Positions 33,742-41,496 of a stretch of 64,000 nucleotides of DNA are shown piece after piece. Where the stretch lies: assembly GCA_963712905.1 (NCBI GenBank), contig CAVQJU010000002.1:62001-126000 (forward strand), written 5' to 3'. Below the pieces are notes generated by a model. It worked only from the letters and a program-made list of their open reading frames with translations, had not been told where the DNA came from and ran no database searches. A program made the translations under genes and the position numbers. The first letter of the stretch is position 1. Every line of letters begins with the position of its first letter. The DNA is from CAVQJU01 sp963712905. GTDB lineage: Bacteria; Acidobacteriota; Vicinamibacteria; Vicinamibacterales; CAVVIG01.

Positions 33742-33932
33742 ACGAAGCCTGGGCCGATTGGCAGCGCGACCACGCCGCGGCGCTTGCCGCGCTGCAGGAG
33801 GCGCAGCGCGCGTATCATCGGATCGCAGTCGCCAGTCAGCAGTCTGCAGTCGGAGGTCGAGAGGGGGCGCTCGAGGCGCTCGAAGCGGCACGGGTGAGGT
33901 TGGACGAGGTCCGCGCGCGGATGCCGCGATGA
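33738..33932 (+). CDS. Small helical protein of unknown function
   Basis: A 64-residue product from GTG 33738, which overlaps the thiO stop. It is almost entirely helical with many Ala, Glu and Arg (AWADWQRDHAAALAALQEAQ) and could form a coiled coil. The middle segment IAVASQQSAVGG is encoded by a short heptamer tract (33828-33858), the complement of the GACTGCC family, so part of the protein is repeat-derived. It sits between thiO and a merR-type gene in one run. It could be a real small partner or a remnant. Confidence 0.45.
   Translation: MNEAWADWQRDHAAALAALQEAQRAYHRIAVASQQSAVGGREGALEALEAARVRLDEVRARMPR
33828..33858 (-). repeat. GACTGCC heptamer tract in the small helical gene
   Basis: CAGTCGCCAGTCAGCAGTCT continuing to GCAGTCGG is the reverse complement of the heptamer tracts at 25948-26084 and 26483-26564. 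It has about four units and is translated in frame. Confidence 0.6.
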
Positions 33933-33936
33933 CACC

Positions 33937-34449
33937 ATGCGTTTGAAGCGAACGTACAGCTCGAGAGAGGTGGCTGCGTTGACGGCCCTCACCGCCCGTC
34001 AGCTGCAGCTGTGGGATGCGAGCGGGCTGCTGGCCGCGGCGATCCCTGCGCATCGTACCGACGCTGGCGGATACACCGAGCGGCGCTACACGCCCATCGA
34101 GCTGTTCGAGTTGCTCGTCCTCGCGGATCTGCGCCGGCGTGGCTTCTCCGTCCAGCAGCTGCATCAGATCATCGCGACGCTTCGCGCCCAGTTCGGCGTG
34201 CGCCTGTTCGAAGCCACCGGCGGCGGCGGCCGCGTGCAGCTGCTGACCGACGGCCACGAGATTTACGCGCGAACCGATCGGGGCGAGTTCTTCAACCTGC
34301 TCAGGGAGCCGGACCAGCCGATGCTGGTCGTCGGAAACGAAGGCCTGCTGAGAGAACTGAGCTCGTCACTGCGTCCCCGTCGAAAGGCGAAAGGCCGGGG
34401 AAAAAGAGAGCCGGACGCTGGCCGCGAGGGATCGCCCGGCTCCCGGTAG
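33937..34449 (+). CDS. MerR-family transcriptional regulator
   Basis: The 170-residue protein has an N-terminal MerR-type winged helix: YSSREVAALTALTARQLQLW, followed by GYTERRYTPIELFELLVLADLRRRGFSVQQL. A short effector/dimer part and a basic tail (RPRRKAKGRGKREP) follow. No Cys pair for metal sensing is visible, so the inducer is unknown. It lies 4 bases after the small helical gene and may control the M14-thiO run. It converges on the hypothetical gene at 34453, with 3 bases between the stops. Confidence 0.8.
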   Translation: MRLKRTYSSREVAALTALTARQLQLWDASGLLAAAIPAHRTDAGGYTERRYTPIELFELLVLADLRRRGFSVQQLHQIIATLRAQFGVRLFEATGGGGRVQLLTDGHEIYARTDRGEFFNLLREPDQPMLVVGNEGLLRELSSSLRPRRKAKGRGKREPDAGREGSPGSR

Positions 34450-34452
34450 TGC

Positions 34453-34740
34453 TTACCCTCTGAAGGACCTGACGACCTCGCGCAGAGTTTCAGCGCTCGG
34501 CGGCAGATACTGCGAGTCGATGACAGTGAACTGTTCCTGTTCGATCCAGTTCAGCCGTCCGTCTTCATCGACGAACTGGCAGACGGGCGAGTGGCCAGGC
34601 ATGTCCCCGGTCGCGATGATGCGGACCGGGCGGCCTTTCAACGTCGCCAGGATGCCCGGCGGCTGATACGAAGCGACATTACGCACATCACCGAACGTCT
34701 CGCGGCTGCGCTGTTCACGTTCACGTTCCGCAACACTCAT
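34453..34740 (-). CDS. Conserved small protein of unknown function
   Basis: A 95-residue soluble protein from ATG 34740, chosen because GGGAGG lies just upstream with a 4-base spacer; ATG 34752 is in frame but has no such site. The middle is a compact beta-rich segment (GRPVRIIATGDMPGHSP, CQFVDEDGRLNWIEQEQFTVID), reminiscent of a small barrel. I recognise no family. It is the last gene of the minus-strand series DUF1800, DUF1501, BMC shell. Confidence 0.55.
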   Translation of the reverse strand: MSVAEREREQRSRETFGDVRNVASYQPPGILATLKGRPVRIIATGDMPGHSPVCQFVDEDGRLNWIEQEQFTVIDSQYLPPSAETLREVVRSFRG

Positions 34741-34876
34741 GGTTCCTCCCATCGCGCGGCCAGCTCTGTACGATAGGAAGATTCGGAGACGGATTCCAGC
34801 CGCTAAATGTGGTACTAGAGGTCCGCGATCGCCGCACCATGGGGCGCGGCGGTAAATATTTCGTTTTGGATGAGGA

Positions 34877-35179
34877 TCAGCGGATCGGGAAGATATCTTC
34901 GAGATCGTCGGCCGGACGCGGAATCACGTGCACGCCGACGAGCTCTCCGACGCGGCGGGCAGCCGCGGCGCCCGCGTCCGTAGCCGCCTTCACGGAACCG
35001 ACGTCGCCGCGCACGATCGCGGTCACCAGGCCGGCGTCGACCTTCTGCCAGCCGACGAACACGACGTTCGCCGTCTTGACCATCGCGTCGGCGGCTTCGA
35101 TGAGGCCGATCAGCCCGCGCGTTTCCACCATCCCGAGGGCGTCGCCGACCTCTCGTTTGGGTTTGTCTTTTTCAGCCAT
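34877..35179 (-). CDS. Single-domain bacterial microcompartment shell protein (BMC-H), orphan
   Basis: The 100-residue protein is one BMC domain: ALGMVETRGLIGLIEAADAM, the strand-helix pair VVFVGWQKVDAGLVTAIVRG, DVGSVKAATDAGAAAA, and ending VHVIPRPADDLEDIFP. These match PduA/EutM/CcmK-type hexamer subunits, which tile into protein shells around enzymes. No BMC-P vertex protein, second shell protein or signature enzyme (diol dehydratase, lyase, RuBisCO) is in the window. The two aldehyde dehydrogenases at 39.9-44.3 kb lack recognisable encapsulation tails. The start is ATG 35179; GTG/ATC codons precede it without a strong ribosome site. Confidence 0.9.
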   Translation of the reverse strand: MAEKDKPKREVGDALGMVETRGLIGLIEAADAMVKTANVVFVGWQKVDAGLVTAIVRGDVGSVKAATDAGAAAARRVGELVGVHVIPRPADDLEDIFPIR

Positions 35180-35186
35180 GATCACC

Positions 35187-35286
35187 ACGTGGAACGCAGA
35201 ACTCGCCGAGTTCGCAGAGAACTATAGTCCAAAAGAGAAAAAATAGCCCTCTGCGTTCTCCGCGTTCTCTGCGTTCAACGTTCGTC
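35187..35286. repeat. Hairpin of the AACGCAGAG family upstream of the shell gene
   Basis: The left arm (35187-35222, GGAACGCAGAACTCGCCGAG and on) and the right arm (35248-35286, TTCTCTGCGTTCAACGTTCG at its end) are imperfect complements built from 9-base units. They sit between DUF1501's stop and the BMC start. The family is shared with 13804-13893. Confidence 0.75.
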
Positions 35287-36534
35287 TTACGCGAAGAGCC
35301 CCGGAAACCTCGCAGAGTTGATCGCATAGCCCGGAAAGATCGGCCGCGGATCGCCGACGCCCAGATGGCGAACGACGATCTCGCCAAAGACGTCGCGAAA
35401 ATCGGTCGTGACGGCCAGGTCGCGGCCCTGGTAACGCTTCTCGGGCGCGAGGCCGGGCCACTCGCCGAAGACCCTGCCGCCCCGCACGCCGCCGCCGATC
35501 ACCATCATGGCGTTGCCGTGCCCGTGATCCGTTCCGCGATTGCCGTTTTCGCCGACCGCCCGCCCGAACTCGGACATCGTCACGATGACCGTGTCCGCCA
35601 TGCGGCTGCCGAGATCGGTCACGAGCGCCGCGAGGCTGCGGCCGAAATCGCCGAGGCGATTGGCCAGCTGACCCTGCGACGCCCCCTGGTTGACGTGCGT
35701 GTCCCAGCCGCCCACGTCCGCGAACGCGACCTCGAGGCCGACGCCGGCCTTCGTCAGCTGTCCGATCTGCCTGAGCGCCTGGCCGAACGGGCTGCGCGGG
35801 TACTCGGCGCCGTTCTCCGGCTGATAGCCGGCCGGATCGACGGCCTTGAACATCCTGATCGCGTCGAACGCCTCCCGGCCCGTTCCGCCGAGCACGCGGT
35901 CAGCCGCCGCCGCGTACTGCGCCTCGAACGATGCTCCCGCCGCCGGGCCTCCGCGGATGCCGAACTGCCCGATCTGGTTCATGGCCAGCGCAGGCGCCGT
36001 GCCCTGCAGCGTGCGCGGCAGCTGCTGCGTCAGCGACACGGCTCGGAACGGTGTCGATACCGCGGCGCTCGCGTCTTTTCGGACCTGTAAGTACCGGTTC
36101 ATCCAGCCATCCGATGTGCTCTTGACCCCGGGCGTCGCGGTTTCCATGTAATCCTGCGCGTCGAAATGCGAGCGCGTTGCGTCGGGCGATCCGCAGGCGT
36201 GGACGATGGCCAGCGCCCGGTCGTCCCACAACGGCTTGAGCGGCTCGAGCCGCGGGTTGAAGCCGAAGAAGCCGTCGAGATCGATGGCCGCGGCCTCGCC
36301 GGATCGCGGCCGCGCGATGGCGATGCCCGGCCGCGCGCGATAGTACTCCTCGTCTCCGAACGGAACGACGACGCTGAGGCCGTCCACGGCGCCACGCTGA
36401 AAGATCGCGATCAGCTGTTTCGTGCGCGTGGTCCGGCCCTCCGCGTTCGCCGTGCGCGTCAGGAATGAGGGTGCGAATCCGAGGCTCACCAGCGCGAACG
36501 CGCCGTTCTTCATGAAGACTCTTCGCGAGAGCAT
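35287..36534 (-). CDS. DUF1501 (sulfatase-like) exported protein
   Basis: 415 residues. The N-terminus MLSRRVFMKNGAFALVSLGF is a twin-arginine-type signal, so the protein is probably exported folded. The body has the DUF1501 hallmarks: LIAIFQRGAVDGLSVVVP, DGWMNRYL, GGWDTHVNQG, VTMSEFGRAVGENGNRGTDH and GNAMMVIGGGV. The fold is related to alkaline phosphatases/sulfatases, with likely metal-binding Asp and His residues. Activity is unknown. It pairs with DUF1800 immediately upstream, a combination recurrent in Planctomycetota and Acidobacteriota. Confidence 0.85.
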   Translation of the reverse strand: MLSRRVFMKNGAFALVSLGFAPSFLTRTANAEGRTTRTKQLIAIFQRGAVDGLSVVVPFGDEEYYRARPGIAIARPRSGEAAAIDLDGFFGFNPRLEPLKPLWDDRALAIVHACGSPDATRSHFDAQDYMETATPGVKSTSDGWMNRYLQVRKDASAAVSTPFRAVSLTQQLPRTLQGTAPALAMNQIGQFGIRGGPAAGASFEAQYAAAADRVLGGTGREAFDAIRMFKAVDPAGYQPENGAEYPRSPFGQALRQIGQLTKAGVGLEVAFADVGGWDTHVNQGASQGQLANRLGDFGRSLAALVTDLGSRMADTVIVTMSEFGRAVGENGNRGTDHGHGNAMMVIGGGVRGGRVFGEWPGLAPEKRYQGRDLAVTTDFRDVFGEIVVRHLGVGDPRPIFPGYAINSARFPGLFA

Positions 36535-36566
36535 TGGCCGCCTCCTGGCGCCGTTCCGAGAATGCC

Positions 36567-36620
36567 GTAGCGGCCGGCTTTAGCCGGCCGGTGGACGTCC
36601 GCCTGAAGGCGGACGCGACG
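36567..36620 (-). repeat. Double-hairpin repeat, family B
   Basis: GTAGCGGCCGGCTTTAGCCG... and GTCCGCCTGAAGGCGGAC form two stem-loops, the reverse-order copy of 28616-28667. It occupies the gap between the DUF1800 stop and the DUF1501 start, so it lies within a likely shared transcript. Confidence 0.85.
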
Positions 36621-36624
36621 TCTG

Positions 36625-38136
36625 CTAGCGTCGTTGAAACTCAGGCGACCCGAGGTGCTGCGCGAGCGCGTCGCGATCCTCGACGGCGATCGCGCCGTAC
36701 TTGCTGTGGGCAAGGTCGAGCGCGAAGTTCATGCGGCCGACGAGCGCCCCTGTGTTCACCCACGCGTCGGCCGTATCCTTGTAACCGGTCGGCGGCTGGC
36801 AGGAGTAGAGCGGCATGCCGAGCTCGCGCAGCTCACGGACCAGCGGCAGTGCGTCCTGAGCGGTGGCCATCACGGCGCCCGTCGCCCTGATCGAGCTGAC
36901 CACGAACTCGAGCGGCGTCTTCGTTTTCGCGCCGTAGGATTCGGGGGACAGGAATTCGGGCGACGTCAGGATCGTCCGCATCACCTCACGGAGATCGCCA
37001 TCGGTCTGCCGGAATCGCGTCGTCGCCCGGTCGACAAGAACCGGTGGCGGCGTGTCGCTCACGAATCGCCGGACCAGCGCCGTGGAAATGAAGTGAGCGG
37101 TAGACGGATGCCGCGCCAGGATATCGAGAACCTGCTCGCCGTCGCTCTCGCCGCCGCCGGCTTTGATGACGTGGCCGAGCACGATCTTCTCGCCCGGATC
37201 GTGCAGGCGCGGATCGAAACGGAAGCTTCCGCCGAGCCTGGGCGTCTGAATCGTCCAGCCGGTGAGTGCGCGCGCCACTTCGGTCACGTCCTTCTGCGTG
37301 TAGCCGCCATCCACCCCGAGCGTATGGAGCTCCATCAGCTCGCGCCCGTAGTTCTCGTTGAGGCCCTTCGGCGCGTTCTTTTTCTGCGCGGCCAGCTGGT
37401 CCATCTGGGGAAAGCGGCCGCCGAATCGCTCGCGTCCGAAACGGTTCACTCGAGACGTGTCGGCATGCGGGCCGTTGGGGTCCGCGCTCATCCAGTTGTC
37501 GAGGTAGAAGAGCATCGCCGGACTCTTCGCGGTCGCGCCGAGCAGGTCGCGGAACCTCCCCAGCACGTGCGGCCGGATCGTCTCGCGCTCGTACTCGGTC
37601 AGCAGGAACCGGTCGGCGCCCTTGCGTGCGTCGACGTTGAAATGGTTGAACCAGAAATCGACCAGTACTTCCTGCAGCTGGCGCTCGCTGTACGCCGCGC
37701 GGAGCAGTTTCTGCTGGGACAGCTCGACCACCACCAGGTTGGCTCGCTGTTGCTGTCCGGGTGCGGGCGGTTCGGGCTGGTCGCCATCCTTCGCCGCGGC
37801 CTGCCGTTTCGCCAGCCGCGCCTTCAATTGCGGGATCTCGTACTGCTCGGCGATCTCGCGCGATGTCATGCGGAGCGTGCGCAGCCCGGCGAGCCGCGCA
37901 TCCATTCCGGCGTCAGCGAGTCGATCCGGATGAAGCTGTTCGTCGATGTAGCGCGAGATGCCGATCGCGCGGACGTGCTCGATGTCGCCGGGAGTCGGGC
38001 CGAACGCGGCACGGTTGAGGACGTGGGCGATGGCGGCGGAGTCGGCCGGGCCGGGCGGACTGGCCATCCCGGCCGGGCTGGCGAAAACGGCGAGCGCGAG
38101 GCTCAGAAGACCGGCGTGACGGGTCGCGTTCGTCAT
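36625..38136 (-). CDS. DUF1800 exported protein
   Basis: The 503-residue protein begins with a signal peptide (LLSLALAVFASPAGMA). It shows the DUF1800 order: HVLNRAAFGPTPGDIEHV, VDFWFNHFNV, PHVLGRFRDLLGATAKSPAMLFYLDN, NENYGRELMELHTLGVDGGYTQKDV, then the C-terminal SPEFLSPESYGAKTKTP. The family accompanies DUF1501 and is thought to act outside the cytoplasm; its chemistry is not known. A charged Lys/Pro/Gln-rich loop (about 105-130) is a lineage-specific insert. Confidence 0.85.
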   Translation of the reverse strand: MTNATRHAGLLSLALAVFASPAGMASPPGPADSAAIAHVLNRAAFGPTPGDIEHVRAIGISRYIDEQLHPDRLADAGMDARLAGLRTLRMTSREIAEQYEIPQLKARLAKRQAAAKDGDQPEPPAPGQQQRANLVVVELSQQKLLRAAYSERQLQEVLVDFWFNHFNVDARKGADRFLLTEYERETIRPHVLGRFRDLLGATAKSPAMLFYLDNWMSADPNGPHADTSRVNRFGRERFGGRFPQMDQLAAQKKNAPKGLNENYGRELMELHTLGVDGGYTQKDVTEVARALTGWTIQTPRLGGSFRFDPRLHDPGEKIVLGHVIKAGGGESDGEQVLDILARHPSTAHFISTALVRRFVSDTPPPVLVDRATTRFRQTDGDLREVMRTILTSPEFLSPESYGAKTKTPLEFVVSSIRATGAVMATAQDALPLVRELRELGMPLYSCQPPTGYKDTADAWVNTGALVGRMNFALDLAHSKYGAIAVEDRDALAQHLGSPEFQRR

Positions 38137-38205
38137 GCAGGTTTAGACCGGCCAGCCGCCGGTACGTAAAACCTGCAACCTCAGCGACCCTGGATGTGGC
38201 GATTC

Positions 38206-39897
38206 TTACAATCCTGTGACCAGCTTCAGGCTGAGCGTCTTTGTCTCGCCGTCGGCCAGCGAGAACTCCGTCGCCCGGTCCTTCACGCGATCGAGGAACT
38301 CCGGGTCCGTTCCAGCGCCCTGCTCGACGTAGTCCAGCGCGATCGCGTAGTAGTTGCCGGCGGGCAGGTTCCGGACGCGGAACTTGCCGTCCTGGTCGGG
38401 GCGGCCGCCACCCAGGAAGCGTGAGGCGAAGCTCCATTGCTCGCGATCCCGCGAGAACACGACGACGGAGTAGTCCTTGACGTTCTCGCCTCGAGCGTTG
38501 GTGACGAAGCCCGACAGATCGCTGAGCTGGTTGGTGAGCTCGACCTCGAGGCCGCTGGCGTCTTCGTTGGGCCGGAAATCGATGCCCGAATCTGTGACGT
38601 CGGCGCCGTTCAGGCGTACCGCCTTGATGCGCGTGTTCGAGAACGGGCCGATCGGGTTCATGCGGATCAACCGCATCCCTGGCTGGACCTTCATCTCGAA
38701 AGATCCGTCCTCGCTGACCCGCGCCGTGCTCGGCGCGTTCAGCATTTCGGGCGTCGACGAAACGGCGACGATTTGCAATGACGATGGGTTCAGTCCGGTC
38801 GCTCCCTGCGGCAGCACGATCCGGCCGGTCACCGTCGACGCCTTCACGCCCGTCAGCCTCAGGCCCTCGATGTCCTCGCCGGACACCGTGATCCTGGCTT
38901 CGACCAGTTCGTTGGCGCCGCTCAGCATGCTGCCGGTGTTGCTCATCGCCCGGAGCGTGTAGTCGCCCGGCGAGACGTTCGAGAGCGTGAAGGCGCCATC
39001 CGGTTTGACCTGACTGCCGCCGGACGAGGTCGCGAACGCACCAGCGGTCGAAATGAGCATGACGAACGCGCCGGCGAGGGGCTTGCCTTCGGAGTCCACG
39101 GCGCTGCCGGACACCCGGGCGACCCGCGAGGTGGACAGCGCGAAGTTGATGTCGTTGAGGGTCTGGCCGACGCCGACCGTGACGCGCTGCGCCTCGGCGA
39201 TGTTGGTCCCGTTGGGGTAGAAGGTTGGTGTGTAGCCGGAACGATCGTCCGAGACGGTATCGCCGAGCGCCATGCCCCCGGTCGGCCTGGCGCTCACGAA
39301 GTACTGCCCGGGCGGCAGCGCGTACAGCCGGTATTCGCCGATGTCGTTGGTCTGGATCGTGCGACCGGCCGGCGACAACTGGCGCCGGCCCTGGATGTAC
39401 TGATAGCGCATGGCCATCACGATCACATCCGAGGCAGGATCGCCGAACTCGTCTACGATGCGGCCGGTGATGATGCCGCCGCGGGGCAGGTTGAAGTCCA
39501 CGCGTTCGACCGCCTGTCCGTTCGCCAGTTCGAGCGGCTTGCCCGGCTCGAATGGACGCGACTGGCCGTACTGCAGCTGCACGAAGCTGCCCTTGCTCGC
39601 CATCAGCTGATAACGGCCGGCTACGAGCTCTTTCAGTTCGTACGCGCCGTTGGCGTCGGTCGTGGTCAGGCGGTTCTCGCGCAGCTCCGGCGAAAACGCC
39701 CGGACTTGCGCCTTGCGGAGCGGCCGGCCGCTGCCGGCGTCGAACACATGGCCGCGAATCACCGCGGTGCCGGTCTTTGTGGTGTCGCGCGGGGGGGCGG
39801 GCAGGAATCCCGGCGGCGGCGGGATCGGGGGCGCCTGCGCCGCGGCAACCGAGGACCAGAGCAGGATCGCCACGAGACCGGAAATCACTCGCGACAT
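38206..39897 (-). CDS. Secreted protein of carboxypeptidase-regulatory-like beta domains
   Basis: 563 residues with a signal peptide (ISGLVAILLWSSVAAAQA) and a Pro-rich linker. A series of prealbumin-like beta-sandwich domains follows, each with the pattern G-x-V-x-D-x-x-G-x-P-L and Y-x-L-x-x-L-x-x-G-x-Y. Clear examples are RGHVFDAGSGRPLRKAQVRA, TGRIVDEFGDPASDVIVMA and SGSAVDSEGKPLAGAFVML. No catalytic motif is visible. Such proteins usually bind carbohydrate or protein at the surface in this phylum. It lies between DUF1800 and the pruA-type gene, without overlap. Confidence 0.75.
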   Translation of the reverse strand: MSRVISGLVAILLWSSVAAAQAPPIPPPPGFLPAPPRDTTKTGTAVIRGHVFDAGSGRPLRKAQVRAFSPELRENRLTTTDANGAYELKELVAGRYQLMASKGSFVQLQYGQSRPFEPGKPLELANGQAVERVDFNLPRGGIITGRIVDEFGDPASDVIVMAMRYQYIQGRRQLSPAGRTIQTNDIGEYRLYALPPGQYFVSARPTGGMALGDTVSDDRSGYTPTFYPNGTNIAEAQRVTVGVGQTLNDINFALSTSRVARVSGSAVDSEGKPLAGAFVMLISTAGAFATSSGGSQVKPDGAFTLSNVSPGDYTLRAMSNTGSMLSGANELVEARITVSGEDIEGLRLTGVKASTVTGRIVLPQGATGLNPSSLQIVAVSSTPEMLNAPSTARVSEDGSFEMKVQPGMRLIRMNPIGPFSNTRIKAVRLNGADVTDSGIDFRPNEDASGLEVELTNQLSDLSGFVTNARGENVKDYSVVVFSRDREQWSFASRFLGGGRPDQDGKFRVRNLPAGNYYAIALDYVEQGAGTDPEFLDRVKDRATEFSLADGETKTLSLKLVTGL

Positions 39898-39924
39898 GAT
39901 GGCCTCCGAAGATGTCTCAGCAGT

Positions 39925-41496
39925 CTATCGAATTCTGACGCGGCTCTGTTCGCGCATGAACTGTTGCACGTAGTACGGGCCGCCGGTCCCGCGGCCGGTG
40001 GAGCCGCTGGCTTTCCAGCCGCCGAACGAGTTGATGCCGGGCCACGCGCCGGTCGTCGCGCCCGCGCGGCGGTTGACGTAGGTGACGCCCGCCTGGATAC
40101 GGTCGAAAAACCGCTGGATCTCGCCGTCGTCCTCCGAGAACACGCCGGCCGTGAGGCCGTACTCGGTGCTGTTCGCCAGATCGATCGCCTCGTCGAGCGA
40201 CGTCACGTCGCCGAGGACCGTGATGGGGACAAAGAGCTCCTCGGAGAACAGCGGGTGCGTGGTGGGCAGCCCGTCGATGATCGTCGGCTCGACGAAGTGT
40301 CCGTGCGCGAACTCGCCGTCGGTGAGGCGCCGGCCGCCGGTGAGGATGGTGCCGCCGTCGCGCCGGGCCTGGGCCACGGCGCGCTCGAACGTTTGCACGG
40401 CGTCGGCGCTTATCACCGGTCCCATGTAGACGTCGCGGTTCAGCGGGTTCCCGATGCGGATTTTCTTTGTCTTCTCGACGAGCAGCCGTACGAACTCGGC
40501 TCGGATCGGCTTCGTGAGGTAGACGCGCGAGCAGGCCGAGCATTTCTGGCCCTGCGCGCCGAACGCCGACCGCATGACGCCGTCGCTGGCCTTGTCGAGG
40601 TCTGCGGAGTTCATCACCAGCGCGGGATTCTTCCCGCCCATCTCGATGATGAGCGGCCGCGGCACGCGCCGCGTGGCGTTGTCGCGAATCAGATGCATTC
40701 CGACGTCTTTCGACCCGGTGAACACGATGCCGTCCACGTCGGCGTGCTCGATGAGCTCCTGGCCCGCCGTGCTCCCGCCGCCCGTGATGAAGTTGAAGAC
40801 GCCTGGCGGAAGACCGGCGTCGGCCGTTATTTCGTACAGCGCGTAGCCGAGCAGCGGTGTCGCCGATGCGGGCTTCAAGACGGCGGTGTTGCCGGCCACC
40901 AGCGCGCCGCCGGCAGGACCCGCGGCCAGCGCGAGCGGGAAGTTGAACGGCGAGATCACGGCCCAGACGCCGTAGGGCCGGAGGACGCTCGAATTGTCCT
41001 CGTTCGGTCCGAGCGTGCCCAGCTTCGTGGCAAAACCGCCGTGCTGTTCGATCTGGTTGCAGTAGTACTCGATGAGATCGGCGGATTCCTCGACGTCGCC
41101 GACGCATTCGAGCCGGTTCTTGCCGGCCTCGTAGCCCATCAGCGCCGACAGCTCCCATCGCCGGGCGCGAATGCCGTCGGCGACCTTCTTGAGGAGTGCC
41201 ACGCGCTCGGTCCACGGCCGCGCGCTCCACGCGGGGTAGGCGGCCTTCGCCGCGGCGATCGCCTCGCGCGTCTGCTCGCGGCTGGCCTGCTGGAACGTGC
41301 CGAGGAGAATGCGTGTGTCGATCGGACTCCGGTCGTCGAACTGGCTCGCGGCGCGGATCTCGCGCCCGCCGATCATCAGCGGGTAGCTGCGGCCGAACGA
41401 CGCGCGCACGCGGTCGATGGCCGTGTCCAGCTCGCGATGGAGCTCTTCCATCTGATCGCCGCTCATCGTCGCGTAGGTGATCTTTATCTGGGCCAT
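39925..41496 (-). CDS. L-glutamate gamma-semialdehyde (1-pyrroline-5-carboxylate) dehydrogenase
   Basis: 523 residues, the length of RocA/PruA-type enzymes, which oxidise glutamate semialdehyde to glutamate in proline and arginine breakdown. It has NFPLALAAGPAGGALVAGN, the NAD-contact FTGSKDVGMHL, the catalytic Glu in IIEMGGKNPALV and the catalytic Cys near residue 318 (GQKCSACSR). No proline dehydrogenase domain is fused. The start is ATG 41496 with AGGAAAG just upstream; it overlaps the DUF2461 gene's end by 13 bases. A proline dehydrogenase gene is not in the window, so a related aldehyde substrate remains possible. Confidence 0.85.
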   Translation of the reverse strand: MAQIKITYATMSGDQMEELHRELDTAIDRVRASFGRSYPLMIGGREIRAASQFDDRSPIDTRILLGTFQQASREQTREAIAAAKAAYPAWSARPWTERVALLKKVADGIRARRWELSALMGYEAGKNRLECVGDVEESADLIEYYCNQIEQHGGFATKLGTLGPNEDNSSVLRPYGVWAVISPFNFPLALAAGPAGGALVAGNTAVLKPASATPLLGYALYEITADAGLPPGVFNFITGGGSTAGQELIEHADVDGIVFTGSKDVGMHLIRDNATRRVPRPLIIEMGGKNPALVMNSADLDKASDGVMRSAFGAQGQKCSACSRVYLTKPIRAEFVRLLVEKTKKIRIGNPLNRDVYMGPVISADAVQTFERAVAQARRDGGTILTGGRRLTDGEFAHGHFVEPTIIDGLPTTHPLFSEELFVPITVLGDVTSLDEAIDLANSTEYGLTAGVFSEDDGEIQRFFDRIQAGVTYVNRRAGATTGAWPGINSFGGWKASGSTGRGTGGPYYVQQFMREQSRVRIR

